DNA from: Bradyrhizobium sp. 186
GTDB taxonomy: Bacteria; Pseudomonadota; Alphaproteobacteria; Rhizobiales; Xanthobacteraceae
Length of the DNA: 64,000 nucleotides
Direction: 5' to 3'
Assembly (NCBI RefSeq): GCF_023101685.1
Contig: NZ_CP082164.1
Coordinates: 4,464,001-4,528,000 of the forward strand
A program made the translations under genes and the position numbers. Under the pieces are notes generated by a model. That model was not told the origin of the DNA. It searched no databases and saw nothing but the letters and a program-made list of their open reading frames with translations. Shown here piece after piece: positions 25,611 to 35,270 of this stretch; the stretch's first letter is position 1, and each line of letters begins with the position of its first letter.

Positions 25611-25739
25611 CCCTCTCCCCCTGTGGGAGAGGGCAGCTCTGCTGGCTGACACAGATTCACTGGGGTGAGGGGTCTGTCTCCGCAGATGGAGACCTCTCAT
25701 CCGGCGCTTCGCGCCACCTTCTCCCACAAGGGGAGAAGG
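25611..25739. repeat. REP-like intergenic palindromic element
   Basis: Two hairpin units flank a less ordered centre: CCCTCTCCC-N5-GGGAGAGGG (25611-25633) and CCTTCTCCC-N5-GGGAGAAGG (25717-25739), with CTCATCCGGCGCTTCGCGCC next to the second. This is the composition of the short interspersed palindromes found between convergent genes in bradyrhizobial genomes. Here it separates the efflux operon from the convergent acyl-CoA dehydrogenase and may also end both transcripts. Confidence 0.8.
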
Positions 25740-25781
25740 GCGGAAATGCGCTGCGGTGACCCTGCGAACAGAGCGCTTCTC

Positions 25782-26993
25782 TCAAGCGTTCGAATATTTC
25801 TTCAGCTCGAACCGCGCGATCTGGTTTCTGTGAACTTCGTCCGGTCCATCGGCAAGACGCAGCAGCCGCGCGGTTGCGTAAGCCTGCGTCAATCCAAAAT
25901 CGTTTGAGGTGCCGCCGCCACCATGGGCCTGGATCGCCCAGTCGATGACCTGGCAGGCCATGTTGGGCACGGCGACCTTGATCATTGCGATCTCGCTTCT
26001 TGCCACCTTGTTGCCGACCGTATCCATCGCATGCGCCGCATTCAGCGTCAGCAGCCGGGCCTGCTCGATCATGATGCGCGCTTCGGCGATACGCTCCTGC
26101 GTCACCGTCTGCTCCGAGACCGGCTTGCCGAAAGCGACGCGGCTGCGCACCCGCCGGCACATCTTTTCCAGCGTGCGTTCGGCAAGGCCGATCAACCGCA
26201 TGCAATGGTGGATGCGGCCGGGGCCGAGGCGGCCCTGCGCGATCTCGAAACCGCGGCCTTCGCCGAGCAGCATGTTCTCTTTCGGCACGCGCACGTTGGT
26301 GAAGACGACTTCCGAGGCGCGGTCGGGCACGCCGTAGAAGCCGAATACGGGGAGGGCACGCTTGACCTCGACGCCCGGGGTGTCCATCGGGACCAGGATC
26401 ATGGATTGCTGCTTGTGGCGATCGGGATTGTCCGGATCGGTCTTGCCCATGAAGATGCAGATCGTGCAGCGTGGATCGGTCGCGTTGGTCGTGTACCATT
26501 TGCGTCCGTTGATGAGGTAGTGGTCGCCATCGCCCACGATCGAGCTTTCGATGTTGGTCGCATCCGACGAGGCGACCGCAGGCTCGGTCATGGCGAAGCA
26601 GGAGCGGATCTCGCCGGCGAGCAGTGGCTTCAGCCAGCGCTCCTTGTCCTTCTCCGTACCGTAGCGCTCCAGCACCTCCATGTTGCCGGTGTCGGGCGCC
26701 GAGCAGTTGAACACCTCTGGCGCAAGGTGCGACCGGCCCATCACCTCGCAGAGCGGGGCATATTCGAGATTGGTGAGGCCTGCACCGTGGCTCGATTCCG
26801 GCAGGAACAAGTTCCAGAGGCCTTCGGCGCGGGCGAGCGGCTTCAGCTCCTCGACGACGGGATAGACCTTCCAAGGCCCGAGCTCTTCCGCCTCGCGATA
26901 GAATCGCTCCTCGTTCGGATAGATGTGCCGGTCCATGAAACTCTCGAGCTTGCGCTTGAGCTCGACGACTTTTGGCGACATCGGATAGAGCAT
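25782..26993 (-). CDS. acyl-CoA dehydrogenase
   Basis: The 403-residue protein has the three-domain acyl-CoA dehydrogenase layout: [17 protein letters not shown] and ING-RKWYTT for flavin binding in the middle domain, and [20 protein letters not shown] near the C-terminus, as in the ACAD10/11-like bacterial group. It oxidises an acyl-CoA to the enoyl-CoA with electrons passed to ETF. An AGGAG site precedes the start at 26993. It stands alone; chain-length preference cannot be read from the sequence. Confidence 0.92.
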   Translation of the reverse strand: MLYPMSPKVVELKRKLESFMDRHIYPNEERFYREAEELGPWKVYPVVEELKPLARAEGLWNLFLPESSHGAGLTNLEYAPLCEVMGRSHLAPEVFNCSAPDTGNMEVLERYGTEKDKERWLKPLLAGEIRSCFAMTEPAVASSDATNIESSIVGDGDHYLINGRKWYTTNATDPRCTICIFMGKTDPDNPDRHKQQSMILVPMDTPGVEVKRALPVFGFYGVPDRASEVVFTNVRVPKENMLLGEGRGFEIAQGRLGPGRIHHCMRLIGLAERTLEKMCRRVRSRVAFGKPVSEQTVTQERIAEARIMIEQARLLTLNAAHAMDTVGNKVARSEIAMIKVAVPNMACQVIDWAIQAHGGGGTSNDFGLTQAYATARLLRLADGPDEVHRNQIARFELKKYSNA

Positions 26994-27569
26994 CTCTCGT
27001 CTCCTGTGGATAGGTCAGCGCCTGCATTCGGGGCAGGCTGGATTCGAATCGTGCCGACGATCGCGCGGCACCGCGCCGCATCTTCATCAGCTGGCCGATC
27101 GCAACTTGCGTCAGAACCCACTTGGTGCGCTGCGATGTTAACGATCATTCACACGCTGTCTTGCGTCGTGCAGCGATTGAGAAGCGAGCAGGACAACAAG
27201 CAGCAACAAACAGCAACTGTTGCCTTCACGGTACGGGCAATTCGAAACACTGTGCCTAAGATAGGCCTCAATTAAAACGGGGGCAGAAATCATGACGAGA
27301 CAAGGGGACTTTGGACGCGCATCCGTACGGATCGCTCGCCTTTAGTTCGCCCATCGACCAGCCGCGGAACGCATTGTCCTAGATCGCGCCCGGGCTCTTC
27401 CAACACCCAGGAATTTCTGCCCGTCGATCCGCTACGTGCGTGATCGCTGGCTTCTTGCGTTCAAAGACGAGCATGAGCTTGAGGCCGAAGCTGTGGTCTC
27501 ATGTTCAACTTAAGAGTTAGATATAGGCGAATTTCAACCGAAAATTCAGCAAAGGAAATGGAGACCGAC
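26994..27569. other. intergenic region upstream of the outer-membrane gene array
   Basis: A 576-bp region between the divergent acyl-CoA dehydrogenase and the first barrel gene. It is less GC-rich than its surroundings and should hold promoters for both. A 17-codon frame from 27291 (MTRQGDFGR) exists but has no support. No transposon, tRNA or convincing gene is seen. Confidence 0.5.
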
Positions 27570-28301
27570 ATGCACACACATCCAGGACGCTCTCTAACTC
27601 GCCGCCGTGGACTCGTAGCCGCAATTGCCGCGGCGAGCGCGATGATCGCTTCACCCGTTCTTGCCGGCGGTCCGCTGCCTGCACCAATTGCCTCCTGGAC
27701 CGGCTTCTACGCCGGCGTCCACGGCGGCTGGGGATGGGGCAAGTCGGAGTTTCGTGACCCCAATAACAGCTCTGCCAACAATCCGTTCTTTGCGTACTAC
27801 AACGGGCCGCTCGCTGGCGGGCAGCTCGGCTACAACTGGCAGCAGGGCAACTACATCCTCGGTGCGGAGATCGACGGCTCCTGGTCTTTCGTGAAGGGTA
27901 ACACCAGCAGCAACACGGGCACGATCTCGTCGAGCACCAACAACGGGGTCGGCTACACCGGGCTCGCGACCGCAACGGGACGCCTCGGCTACGCGTCGGG
28001 CCAATGGCTCGCCTACGCAAAGGGCGGTGCCGCTTACGCCCGCATGGAGCTTTCGTCGAAGTTCACCGCGCAGCTCACCAATTACAATCGAGAGCTGTTC
28101 GGTGCTGTAGGCGGCGTCGGGTTGGAAGTGGCCTTCCTGCGTAACGTCTCCGCCAGGGTCGAGTACAACGCGATCTTTCTTCCGGCGGAAACGCTGCACT
28201 GGGTGAGCCCGGACACGACGTCCGAGATCAAGCACTTCGTCCAGGTGGTGAAGGCCGGCATCAACGTGCGATTCAACGGCGACGACGGCCTCCCGCGCTA
28301 A
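27570..28301 (+). CDS. Omp25/Omp31-like outer-membrane beta-barrel protein (A1)
   Basis: A 243-residue precursor: signal peptide ending at PVLAG, a short Pro-rich linker, then an eight-stranded barrel starting WTGFYAGVHGGWGWG, with the family landmarks GGQLGYNW, YILGAEIDGSW, TGRLGYA, LAYAKGGAAY, GGVGLEVAF and a final strand VVKAGINVRFN. This is the rhizobial Omp25/Omp31 type, a small structural or host-interaction barrel. The ATG at 27570 is chosen because GGAG is placed before it as in the three following genes. It is the first A unit of an ABAB array. Confidence 0.9.
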   Translation: MHTHPGRSLTRRRGLVAAIAAASAMIASPVLAGGPLPAPIASWTGFYAGVHGGWGWGKSEFRDPNNSSANNPFFAYYNGPLAGGQLGYNWQQGNYILGAEIDGSWSFVKGNTSSNTGTISSSTNNGVGYTGLATATGRLGYASGQWLAYAKGGAAYARMELSSKFTAQLTNYNRELFGAVGGVGLEVAFLRNVSARVEYNAIFLPAETLHWVSPDTTSEIKHFVQVVKAGINVRFNGDDGLPR

Positions 28302-28354
28302 TTCCCCAGCACAATCGAAACAGCATGCAACAGAAATTCTTGGAGACAACCGCC

Positions 28355-28882
28355 ATGTTCACCACGTCCATGAATCGCCGCGCCGCCCGGACGATCGCCG
28401 CCGCCGTCAGCGCCGGCTTCACCGCCATGATCGCCGTGCCGAGCCACGCCGCTCCGGTCGAGTACGTCAAGGTCTGTTCGTTGTACGGCGCCGGCTTCTT
28501 CTACATTCCGGGTACTGACACCTGCACGAGCGCCAACCAGATCGTGACCAACCAGTTCGACCTCGCGCGTGCGCAGACCCGCGCCTCGACCGGCACGGCG
28601 ATGGCTGCGTCGCTGGTCGCGCCGTGGCTTCCGACCGGCACGAACTACGCGGTCTCGACCCACTGGGCGACCTATGACGGTCAGCACGCCGCTGGCTTCT
28701 CGGGCCTGGTGCGGATCTCGGGCAACTTTGTGTTCTCGGGCGGTTTCTCGCTCGGCCTGGACAAGGGAAACCTCACGTCCTCCTCCAACCGGACGCAGAC
28801 GGAATTCGGCACTGCGATCCCGGCGCAATCGTGGAGTGACATCCGTGGTCTCGGCCGCGCGGGCTTCATGTACGCCTGGTGA
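28355..28882 (+). CDS. small outer-membrane protein with porin-type motif and YadA-like anchor (B1)
   Basis: A 175-residue precursor. After a signal peptide (to SHAAP) comes CSLYGAGFFYIPGTDTC, the N-terminal signature of rhizobial porins, but the 300-residue porin barrel is absent. Instead a helix (QFDLARAQTRASTGTAMAAS) leads into a segment patterned like the YadA-type trimeric anchor: WLPTGTNYAV, ATYDGQHAAGFSGLVRISGN, FSGGFSLGLDKG, and a terminal strand GRAGFMYAW ending in an aromatic residue. An insertion of about 25 residues lies before the last strand. I infer a minimal trimeric barrel; it may instead be a truncated porin relative. RBS GGAGACAACC is identical to that of B2. Confidence 0.65.
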   Translation: MFTTSMNRRAARTIAAAVSAGFTAMIAVPSHAAPVEYVKVCSLYGAGFFYIPGTDTCTSANQIVTNQFDLARAQTRASTGTAMAASLVAPWLPTGTNYAVSTHWATYDGQHAAGFSGLVRISGNFVFSGGFSLGLDKGNLTSSSNRTQTEFGTAIPAQSWSDIRGLGRAGFMYAW

Positions 28883-28935
28883 AGCACGCGACACTCGCTC
28901 CGAAAATTCATTCTGACATTTTGAAAGATCATCCC

Positions 28936-29688
28936 ATGACAATCTCAATCCTGCGATCGGCGCGCCGCTTCCTCTCCTGCGCTGCCGTCACGCCGCTTCT
29001 CGCGGCCATGTCGCTCACCGCCACCTCTGCGATTGCAGCCGATATGGCCGTGAAGGCTCCGGTCGTCGCCCCGGTGCCGCTCTGGAACGGCTTCTACATT
29101 GGTGTTCACGGCGGCTACGGCGTCGGAAGCAGCCGTCTCGTCGATCCGAGCTTCGCTTTCGCGCAGGACCGCTTCACGATGGATACACGCGGCGCGATCG
29201 CAGGTGCGCAGGTCGGCGGCAACTGGCAGTTCGACAACCTCGTGGTCGGCGCCGAGCTCGATCTCTCCTGGGCGTCGATCAAGGGCAGCAGACCCAGTGA
29301 TCCCGCGAACATCTTGTCCGGCCTTGCGGTGGCGTACCATGCGCTGGCGACTGGAACCGGCCGCATCGGCTACGCATTCGGTGACCTGCTCGGCTACGTC
29401 AAGGGCGGCGTCGCGTGGGCCAACATCGACTACCAGGCCTTTACCGGCACGCCGTTCCCGGTCGACATAAACCACCAGCGAACCGGGTTGATCGGCGGCG
29501 TGGGTCTCGAATACGCGCTGACGAACAATCTCTCGGCGCGACTGGAGTACGACTATCTGTATTTCGGTCCGGCTGCGATCGCGCTGACGACACGGATCAG
29601 TCCGCAAAACGTCAACCATGAGCTCCATCTCCTGAAGCTCGGCGTGAACTACCGCTTCAACGGCGACGCCATCGTTGCTCGTTACTGA
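28936..29688 (+). CDS. Omp25/Omp31-like outer-membrane beta-barrel protein (A2)
   Basis: A 250-residue precursor paralogous to A1: signal peptide ending at SAIAAD, linker KAPVVAPVP, then the barrel with WNGFYIGVHGGYGVG, GAQVGGNWQFDNLVVGAELD (quoted to 20), TGRIGYAFGDLLGYVKGGVA, GGVGLEYAL and the last strand LLKLGVNYRFNG. The ATG at 28936 gives a normal signal peptide; an in-frame ATG at 28879 would overlap B1. It lies 53 bp after B1 and 31 bp before B2. Confidence 0.9.
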   Translation: MTISILRSARRFLSCAAVTPLLAAMSLTATSAIAADMAVKAPVVAPVPLWNGFYIGVHGGYGVGSSRLVDPSFAFAQDRFTMDTRGAIAGAQVGGNWQFDNLVVGAELDLSWASIKGSRPSDPANILSGLAVAYHALATGTGRIGYAFGDLLGYVKGGVAWANIDYQAFTGTPFPVDINHQRTGLIGGVGLEYALTNNLSARLEYDYLYFGPAAIALTTRISPQNVNHELHLLKLGVNYRFNGDAIVARY

Positions 29689-29719
29689 GCAGCGCCACCG
29701 TCATTGATTGGAGACAACC

Positions 29720-30253
29720 ATGTGGAATCAAATCAACGCGGCACGATGCGTCCTCGGACGTAGCCTGCGCGCGGTTCTCGCGACCGCTGCTCTGGTTCTG
29801 GCGATCCCGACGCCGGGCCATGCTGCGGTCGAGTACGAAAAGGTGTGCTCGCTTTACGGTGCCGGCTTTTTCTACATACCGGGGACCGACACCTGCGTGA
29901 ACGCGCAGCAGACTGTGCAGAGCCAGTTCGACCTTGCACGCCAGCTCACCCGTGCGGCGACGGGAACGGCCATGGCCGCTTCACTCGTCAATCCGTTCCT
30001 GCCTGACGGGACCAACTACGCGATCTCGACCCATTGGGCCGTGTTCGACGGGCAGCATGCGGCCGGTGTCGCCGGGATGATCAGGATCCAGGGGAATCTG
30101 TCGCTGACCGTGGGCATCGCGTTCGGTCTCGATCGCGGCAGTCTCACGTCCACATCCAACCGGACCGCGACGGAGAGTGGCGTGGCGATCCCGGCGCAGT
30201 CGTGGAGCGACGTGCGGACACTGGGACGCGTAGGCCTCCAGTATTCCTGGTAG
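29720..30253 (+). CDS. small outer-membrane protein with porin-type motif and YadA-like anchor (B2)
   Basis: A 177-residue paralogue of B1 with the same order: signal peptide (to GHAAV), an identical CSLYGAGFFYIPGTDTC, helix QFDLARQLTRAATGTAMAAS, FLPDGTNYAIS, AVFDGQHAAGVAGMIRIQGN, FGLDRGS, insertion ending IPAQSWSDV, and terminal strand GRVGLQYSW. Both copies keep exactly two cysteines 16 apart and a C-terminal Trp, suggesting a disulphide and BAM-dependent assembly. The function is unknown; the second A+B unit indicates tandem duplication. Confidence 0.65.
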   Translation: MWNQINAARCVLGRSLRAVLATAALVLAIPTPGHAAVEYEKVCSLYGAGFFYIPGTDTCVNAQQTVQSQFDLARQLTRAATGTAMAASLVNPFLPDGTNYAISTHWAVFDGQHAAGVAGMIRIQGNLSLTVGIAFGLDRGSLTSTSNRTATESGVAIPAQSWSDVRTLGRVGLQYSW

Positions 30254-30281
30254 GCCGGCGCTGAAGAGCCGTAACGCGGAG

Positions 30282-30319
30282 GCGCCACCCGGACGATTTG
30301 CATGACGTCCGGGTGGCGC
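30282..30319. terminator. long perfect hairpin between convergent genes
   Basis: GCGCCACCCGGACG and its exact complement form a 14-bp stem with a 10-base loop, placed 29 bp after B2 and 27 bp before the end of the convergent DUF2961 gene. There is no T tract on either side, so it may act as a bidirectional Rho-assisted terminator or an mRNA 3'-end stabiliser. Confidence 0.65.
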
Positions 30320-30346
30320 AGATCCTGCGAGCGCAGGGAACGGCGG

Positions 30347-31466
30347 CTAGCCGATTTCGAGATAGTCCGGGCCGGCCAGTTTTGGGAACGGCGCCGTCGG
30401 CAGCGTCTGATACCAGAACGCGACCGAGGCGATGTCGTCCTGCAACGGAAGATACTTTAGCTCCTTGATGCCGGGCAGCCAGCCCAGCGCCTGGATCGTC
30501 ACGCGCAGATCGTTTTTGAAGCGCACGGGATCCGGGATGTGCCAGCGATACATGCCGAACCGCTGCTGCGATTTGTAGACGCCGTCGGGGCGGATCACCT
30601 GGGGCAGACCGGCATAGGGCGTGGTGAATTCCTGGTAGCGCGATTGCTGTGCCGGGCCCTTGCCGGAATGGGCAACGTAGGGATCGAAATTATACGCCCC
30701 ACAGAAATAGTCTTCGGTGCCGGTGCCGCAGATCGTCCGGGAATTCGCCGTCGCCGTCGATGAAGAATTTGATCTCGCCTTCGCCCCACCAGCCATTGTT
30801 ATTGACGCCCCAGGCCATGTAGGTGCCGGCATAGTGGCCGCGGCCTGTGACGCCATCGAGGATGGTGTAGACGTCCTTGTAGGGCAGCGGGTTGGTGCGC
30901 CGAAACTGCGCGTGAAAGTAGGCGCAATCCTCAGGCACCTCGGTCAGTGTATAATTGATCTGGTAGTAGACGGTCAGCTGCTCCTCGCTGCGGTTCTCCA
31001 GCGTGAAGCGCGCGCGCTGGCGGAACGGCATTTCCCAGTAGCAGTTGAAGGCGCGGCCGGGATTGACGCAGACCGCGAGCGAGGACACTTGCGCGAACTC
31101 CTCCCATCCGCAGGCAAAGAAATCGCCGGCCGGACATTCCACGCTCGGCTGCTCCTGGTCGTCCCAGTAGATGCGCAGGATCGAATGACGCAAACGCCCG
31201 CGCGCCAGCGTCATCCAGATCTGCTGGATCGCGCCTTGCCCGGCGATGTCGGCAAGGGTGAACGTCGCGCCGGGCTCGATGACGACATAGGGTGAAACTT
31301 TCCAGCCCTGGCCGAGATCACGCGCTTGGCGGGCGGCGGGGCCGTCGACGGACATGCCGCCTTTGCCCTTCTCACCGGTGAAATTCTCGGGGCTGATCGA
31401 GCGCGTCAGCGCGTTCGACAGGCGCGACAGATTGCCGAGATGCATGCCCAATCCGGAAAAGGCCAT
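30347..31466 (-). pseudogene. DUF2961/GH172-like gene with +1 frameshift
   Basis: From the ATG at 31466 the first about 243 residues read as a DUF2961 protein (DGPAARQARDLGQGW, IQQIWMTLARG, WEMPFRQRARFTLEN). At about 30735-30738 the frame breaks inside GEF-P, and the remainder is in another frame beginning TICGTGTEDYFCGAYNF, the most conserved acidic motif of the family. One extra G in the CCGGA stretch explains the shift. Restored length would be about 373 residues. Some DUF2961 proteins are GH172 glycoside hydrolases acting on fructose dianhydrides or furanosides; here activity would be lost unless the extra base is a sequence error. Confidence 0.82.
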
Positions 31467-31569
31467 GATGTCCTCGATAAGGGATTAGCGACGCCTCGAT
31501 ATATCGCCCCCGAATCTACCAAAAGGTGAAGACGACCGCGCACGGAGAGGGGGCCTTGCGCTATCCCGC

Positions 31570-33195
31570 TTATGCGACGTGGTACTCCCTGAACTTCTCG
31601 CGCAGCGCCGATTTCAGCACCTTGCCGGTGCCGGTCATCGGGAATTCGTCCAGGAACTCGACGGCATCAGGCATCCACCAGCTCGCGAGCTTCGGGCGCA
31701 TGTGGTCGAGCAACGTTTTGCCATCGACCGTCGCTCCCTTCCTGCGGACGACGAGGAGCAGGGGGCGCTCCTGCCACTTCTCATGCGCGATGGCGACGAC
31801 GGCAGCTTGCAGCACGTCGGGATGGGACAGCGCGATGTCCTCAAGCTGGATCGAGGAGATCCATTCGCCGCCGGACTTGATCACGTCCTTGGAGCGGTCG
31901 GTCAGCGTGACATGGCCCTGGGCGTCGATCACAGCCATGTCGCCGGTGATCAGCCAGCCGTCACGGTCGAGGCCTTCGTCGAGCTTCATGTAGCCGGACG
32001 CGACCCACGGCCCGCGGGCACGCAGATGACCGACAGTCTTGCCGTCGCGCGGCAGCTCGTTGCCGCCGTCATCAACGATGCGCAGACTCGTGCCGAAACA
32101 GGCACGGCCCGACACCTGGCGCCGGTCGAATATTTCCCTGTCGCTGAGATGCTCCGAGCCCGGCCTCAAGCCCGGCATCGAGCAGCCCAGGGCCTCGGTC
32201 ATGCCCCAGGCCTGGATATAGTCGATATCGTACTCGCGCTTCAGCTTCTCGACCATCGCGCGCGGCGGGGCCGAGCCGGACGACAGCGTTGCGCGCAGGG
32301 TCGAGAACTTGTTGCCGGTCCGCCCCAACCAGTCGAGCAGGATCAGCCAGAAGCTCGGCACGCCCGCCGACAGCGTCACCCTCTCGCCCTCAAGCAGTTC
32401 GTAAAGCTTATCGGGTTCGTAGTTGCGGCCGGGCAGCACCAGCTTCGAGCCGGTATAGGGCGCGGTGAACGGCATGTTCCAGCCATTGCCGTGGAAGAGG
32501 GGCGCCATCGGCATCATCACCTCGCGCACGCCTTCGTCATGTCCGGGCAGGAAGTCGAAATTGCTGCAGGTCATGGTCTGCAGGATCGCGGCGCGGTGCG
32601 AATAGATCACGCCCTTCGGATTGCCCGTCGTGCCCGACGTGTAGCAGATGGTGGAAGCGGATTTTTCGTCGAACAGCGGCCAGGCGAAGCCGGCGTCGCT
32701 CTCCTTTTCCAGCAGCTCTTCGTAGCAATAGACGTTCGCAAGCTTCGTCTCCGGCATCCGTTCGCGCGAGGACATCACGACGTAAGCTTCGATCGTCGTC
32801 AACTGCGGAGCGATTGCCTCGACGACCGGCAGCGTGGCACGATCGATGAACAGCAGCCGGTCTTCGGCATGGTTGAGGATGTAGACGAGTTGCTCGGGAA
32901 ACAGCCGCGGATTGACGGTGTGCAGCACATAGCCCATGCCGGGTGCGGCATAGAACATCTCGAAATGGCGGTGGGTATTCCAGGCGAGTGTACCTACGCG
33001 GTCGCCAGGCGTCATCCCGAGCCGCTTCAAGGCCAGCGCCATGCGCTTGATGCGCGGATGCGCATCGGCATAGGTGTAGCGATGGACGTCGCCCTCGATC
33101 TCGCGCGCGACGACCTCCGCTTCGCCGTGATAATCGGCGGCGTACTGGATCAGGCCGCTGATCAGGAGCGGCATGTCCATCATCAATCCCTGCAT
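31570..33195 (-). CDS. medium/long-chain acyl-CoA ligase (AMP-forming)
   Basis: The 541-residue adenylating enzyme has the P-loop motif CYTSGTTGNPKGVIYSHR near residue 185, the A4/A5 motif YIQAWGMTEALGC near 345, the hinge region DRSKDVIKSGGEW near 440 and the catalytic lysine in TGTGKVLKSALRE near 520. The N-terminus (MPLLISGLIQYAA) is like AlkK-type medium-chain ligases. It activates fatty or related acids to acyl-CoA. The ATG at 33195 has GGAGGGG before it; the longer frame to 33309 is not supported. Confidence 0.9.
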   Translation of the reverse strand: MQGLMMDMPLLISGLIQYAADYHGEAEVVAREIEGDVHRYTYADAHPRIKRMALALKRLGMTPGDRVGTLAWNTHRHFEMFYAAPGMGYVLHTVNPRLFPEQLVYILNHAEDRLLFIDRATLPVVEAIAPQLTTIEAYVVMSSRERMPETKLANVYCYEELLEKESDAGFAWPLFDEKSASTICYTSGTTGNPKGVIYSHRAAILQTMTCSNFDFLPGHDEGVREVMMPMAPLFHGNGWNMPFTAPYTGSKLVLPGRNYEPDKLYELLEGERVTLSAGVPSFWLILLDWLGRTGNKFSTLRATLSSGSAPPRAMVEKLKREYDIDYIQAWGMTEALGCSMPGLRPGSEHLSDREIFDRRQVSGRACFGTSLRIVDDGGNELPRDGKTVGHLRARGPWVASGYMKLDEGLDRDGWLITGDMAVIDAQGHVTLTDRSKDVIKSGGEWISSIQLEDIALSHPDVLQAAVVAIAHEKWQERPLLLVVRRKGATVDGKTLLDHMRPKLASWWMPDAVEFLDEFPMTGTGKVLKSALREKFREYHVA

Positions 33196-33369
33196 TGTCC
33201 CCTCCGAGCCGCCATGTCGTTGCACGGCGCGCTTGTGATTTGCGCGCACGGTAGCGGAAGGTGACGGGGCGTTCACGCAAAAAACGGCAGACGCGATTGC
33301 ATGCGTCACTTTTTCGGGGCTAACTGATGCGAGCTGCCGGCGAAGCAGCGTCCGCCGTGGAGGAAATGG

Positions 33370-35265
33370 ATGTCAGCGGAAAAACACAAGACCGGCGCAG
33401 CCGGCGAATCTACCATCGACATCGACATCGACATCGACATCGACATCGACATCGACATCGCCTCGCTGCGTGCGCGCTATCGCGCCGAGCGCGACCGTCG
33501 TTTGCGCTCTGAGGGCAAGGCGCAATATGTCGAGGTGACCGGCGATTTTGGTCGCTATCTCGATGATCCGTGGGCCGACCACGGCTTTGCGCGCGAGGCC
33601 GTCAGCGAAGAGACGGAGGTGCTCATCGTCGGCGGTGGCTTCGGCGGCCTGCTCTGCGGTGCCCGTCTGCGCGAAGCCGGTATTGATGATTTTCGCATCG
33701 TGGAAAAGGCTGCCGACTTCGGCGGCACCTGGTACTGGAATCGTTATCCCGGTGCAACCTGCGACACCGAGAGCTACATCTATCTGCCGCTGCTGGAGGA
33801 GACCAGCTATATGCCGGTGCGGAAATATGCGCGGGCGCCGGAGATCTATGAGCACTCCCGCCGCATCGGCCGTCACTTCCGCCTCTACGAGCGCGCACTG
33901 TTTCAGACCGTCATCTCGCGTATGACATGGCAAGAGGATGAGGCACGCTGGCTGGTCGAGACCGATCGCGGCGACTGCATCCGAGCGCGCTTCGTCATCC
34001 TCGCGGGCGGTCCCCTGAGCCGGCCGAAGCTTCCGGGTATTCCCGGGATCGAGACCTTCAAAGGCCATAGCTTCCACACCAGCCGCTGGGACTACGCCTA
34101 CACCGGCGGTAGCGCGGAAGGCGGCCTCACCGGTCTAGCCGACAAGCGGGTCGGCATCATCGGCACCGGCGCCACCGCCGTGCAATGCGTGCCGCATCTC
34201 GGCCGCTCGGCGAAGGAGCTCTATGTGTTCCAGCGCACACCGTCTGCGATCGGCGTGCGCGACGACCGGCCGACGGATCAGTCCTGGGCAGAGAGCCTGA
34301 AGCCCGGCTGGCAGCGCGAGCGCATGGACAATTTCACGGCCGTGATTTCGGGCGAGCCGTTCGAACAGGATCTGGTGCAGGATGGCTGGACCGGCCTGCT
34401 CGGCGAGATACTGCTTGCGCCACGCCACCAGCCGCAGCCGGTAACCTCGATGGAAGAGGCGCTGAAGGTGATCGAGCAGGCCGACTACCGCAAGATGGAG
34501 GCGATTCGCGCACGCGTCGACGCTGTCGTAAAGGACGAAGCGGCCGCGGCGGCGCTTAAGCCTTGGTACAAGGCGTTCTGCAAGCGGCCGTGCTTCCACG
34601 ACGAATATCTCGACACCTTCAATCGGCCCAACGTGCACCTCGTCGACACCATGGGCAGGGGCGTCGAGCGCGTCACCGAGTACGCCGTCGTCGTCGATGG
34701 CAAGGCCTATGAGCTCGACTGCCTGATCTATGCCAGTGGCTTCGAGGTCGGCACCGACTACGCCCGTCGCATGGGCTTCGAGGTCTACGGGCGGGACGGC
34801 ATGAGCCTGTCCGCGCGCTGGCACGACGGCGTCAAGACGCTGCATGGGTTCTACAGCCGCGGCTTCCCGAACTGCTTCCTGATCGTCACGGTGCAGGCCG
34901 GCCAGAGCGCCAACTTCCCGCACATTATCGACGAGCAGTCGCAGCACATCGCCTACGTGATCGCAGAGGCGCGCAAGCGCGAGGCCCGAACGCTGGAGCC
35001 GACGCCTGCCGCCGAGAACGCCTGGGTCGACGAGGTCGTGAAGGCCGCGCTCGGCCGCCAGACCTATCTCGCCGAATGCACGCCCGGCTATTACAACAAC
35101 GAGGGCGTGTTCGATCCGATCGCGGCTCGCAACAGCCAATACTGGCGCGGGCCGGTGGCGTTCCTGCGGCTGCTCGAGCGGTGGCGCAAGGAGGGCAATC
35201 TGGACGGACTGGAATTGACCTTCGGGGCCGCTACGGAAGCACGCGACTCCGCAGTTCCGGCTTGA
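33370..35265 (+). CDS. Baeyer-Villiger-type flavin monooxygenase
   Basis: A 631-residue flavoprotein. The FAD motif is [18 protein letters not shown] near residue 85, the second Rossmann motif for NADPH is [16 protein letters not shown] near 260, and the Baeyer-Villiger fingerprint is [13 protein letters not shown] near 225. It inserts one oxygen next to a ketone, or may act as a related N/S-monooxygenase; substrate unknown. Residues about 17-31 are an Ile-Asp repeat encoded by seven copies of ATCGAC, lying in the N-terminal extension before the FAD domain. Five bases separate its stop from the AroE-like gene. Confidence 0.9.
   Translation: MSAEKHKTGAAGESTIDIDIDIDIDIDIDIASLRARYRAERDRRLRSEGKAQYVEVTGDFGRYLDDPWADHGFAREAVSEETEVLIVGGGFGGLLCGARLREAGIDDFRIVEKAADFGGTWYWNRYPGATCDTESYIYLPLLEETSYMPVRKYARAPEIYEHSRRIGRHFRLYERALFQTVISRMTWQEDEARWLVETDRGDCIRARFVILAGGPLSRPKLPGIPGIETFKGHSFHTSRWDYAYTGGSAEGGLTGLADKRVGIIGTGATAVQCVPHLGRSAKELYVFQRTPSAIGVRDDRPTDQSWAESLKPGWQRERMDNFTAVISGEPFEQDLVQDGWTGLLGEILLAPRHQPQPVTSMEEALKVIEQADYRKMEAIRARVDAVVKDEAAAAALKPWYKAFCKRPCFHDEYLDTFNRPNVHLVDTMGRGVERVTEYAVVVDGKAYELDCLIYASGFEVGTDYARRMGFEVYGRDGMSLSARWHDGVKTLHGFYSRGFPNCFLIVTVQAGQSANFPHIIDEQSQHIAYVIAEARKREARTLEPTPAAENAWVDEVVKAALGRQTYLAECTPGYYNNEGVFDPIAARNSQYWRGPVAFLRLLERWRKEGNLDGLELTFGAATEARDSAVPA
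33415..33459. repeat. hexanucleotide tandem repeat (ATCGAC)7 inside the monooxygenase gene
   Basis: Seven exact copies of ATCGAC (33415-33456) plus a final ATC encode alternating Ile-Asp. Because the unit is six bases, copy-number changes keep the frame and alter only the length of the N-terminal extension. Confidence 0.95.
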
Positions 35266-35270
35266 ACGGC

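Noticed and set aside
31579..33264. Long plus-strand frame opposite the acyl-CoA ligase
   Set aside because: An antisense shadow; the ligase on the minus strand has all adenylation motifs and an RBS.
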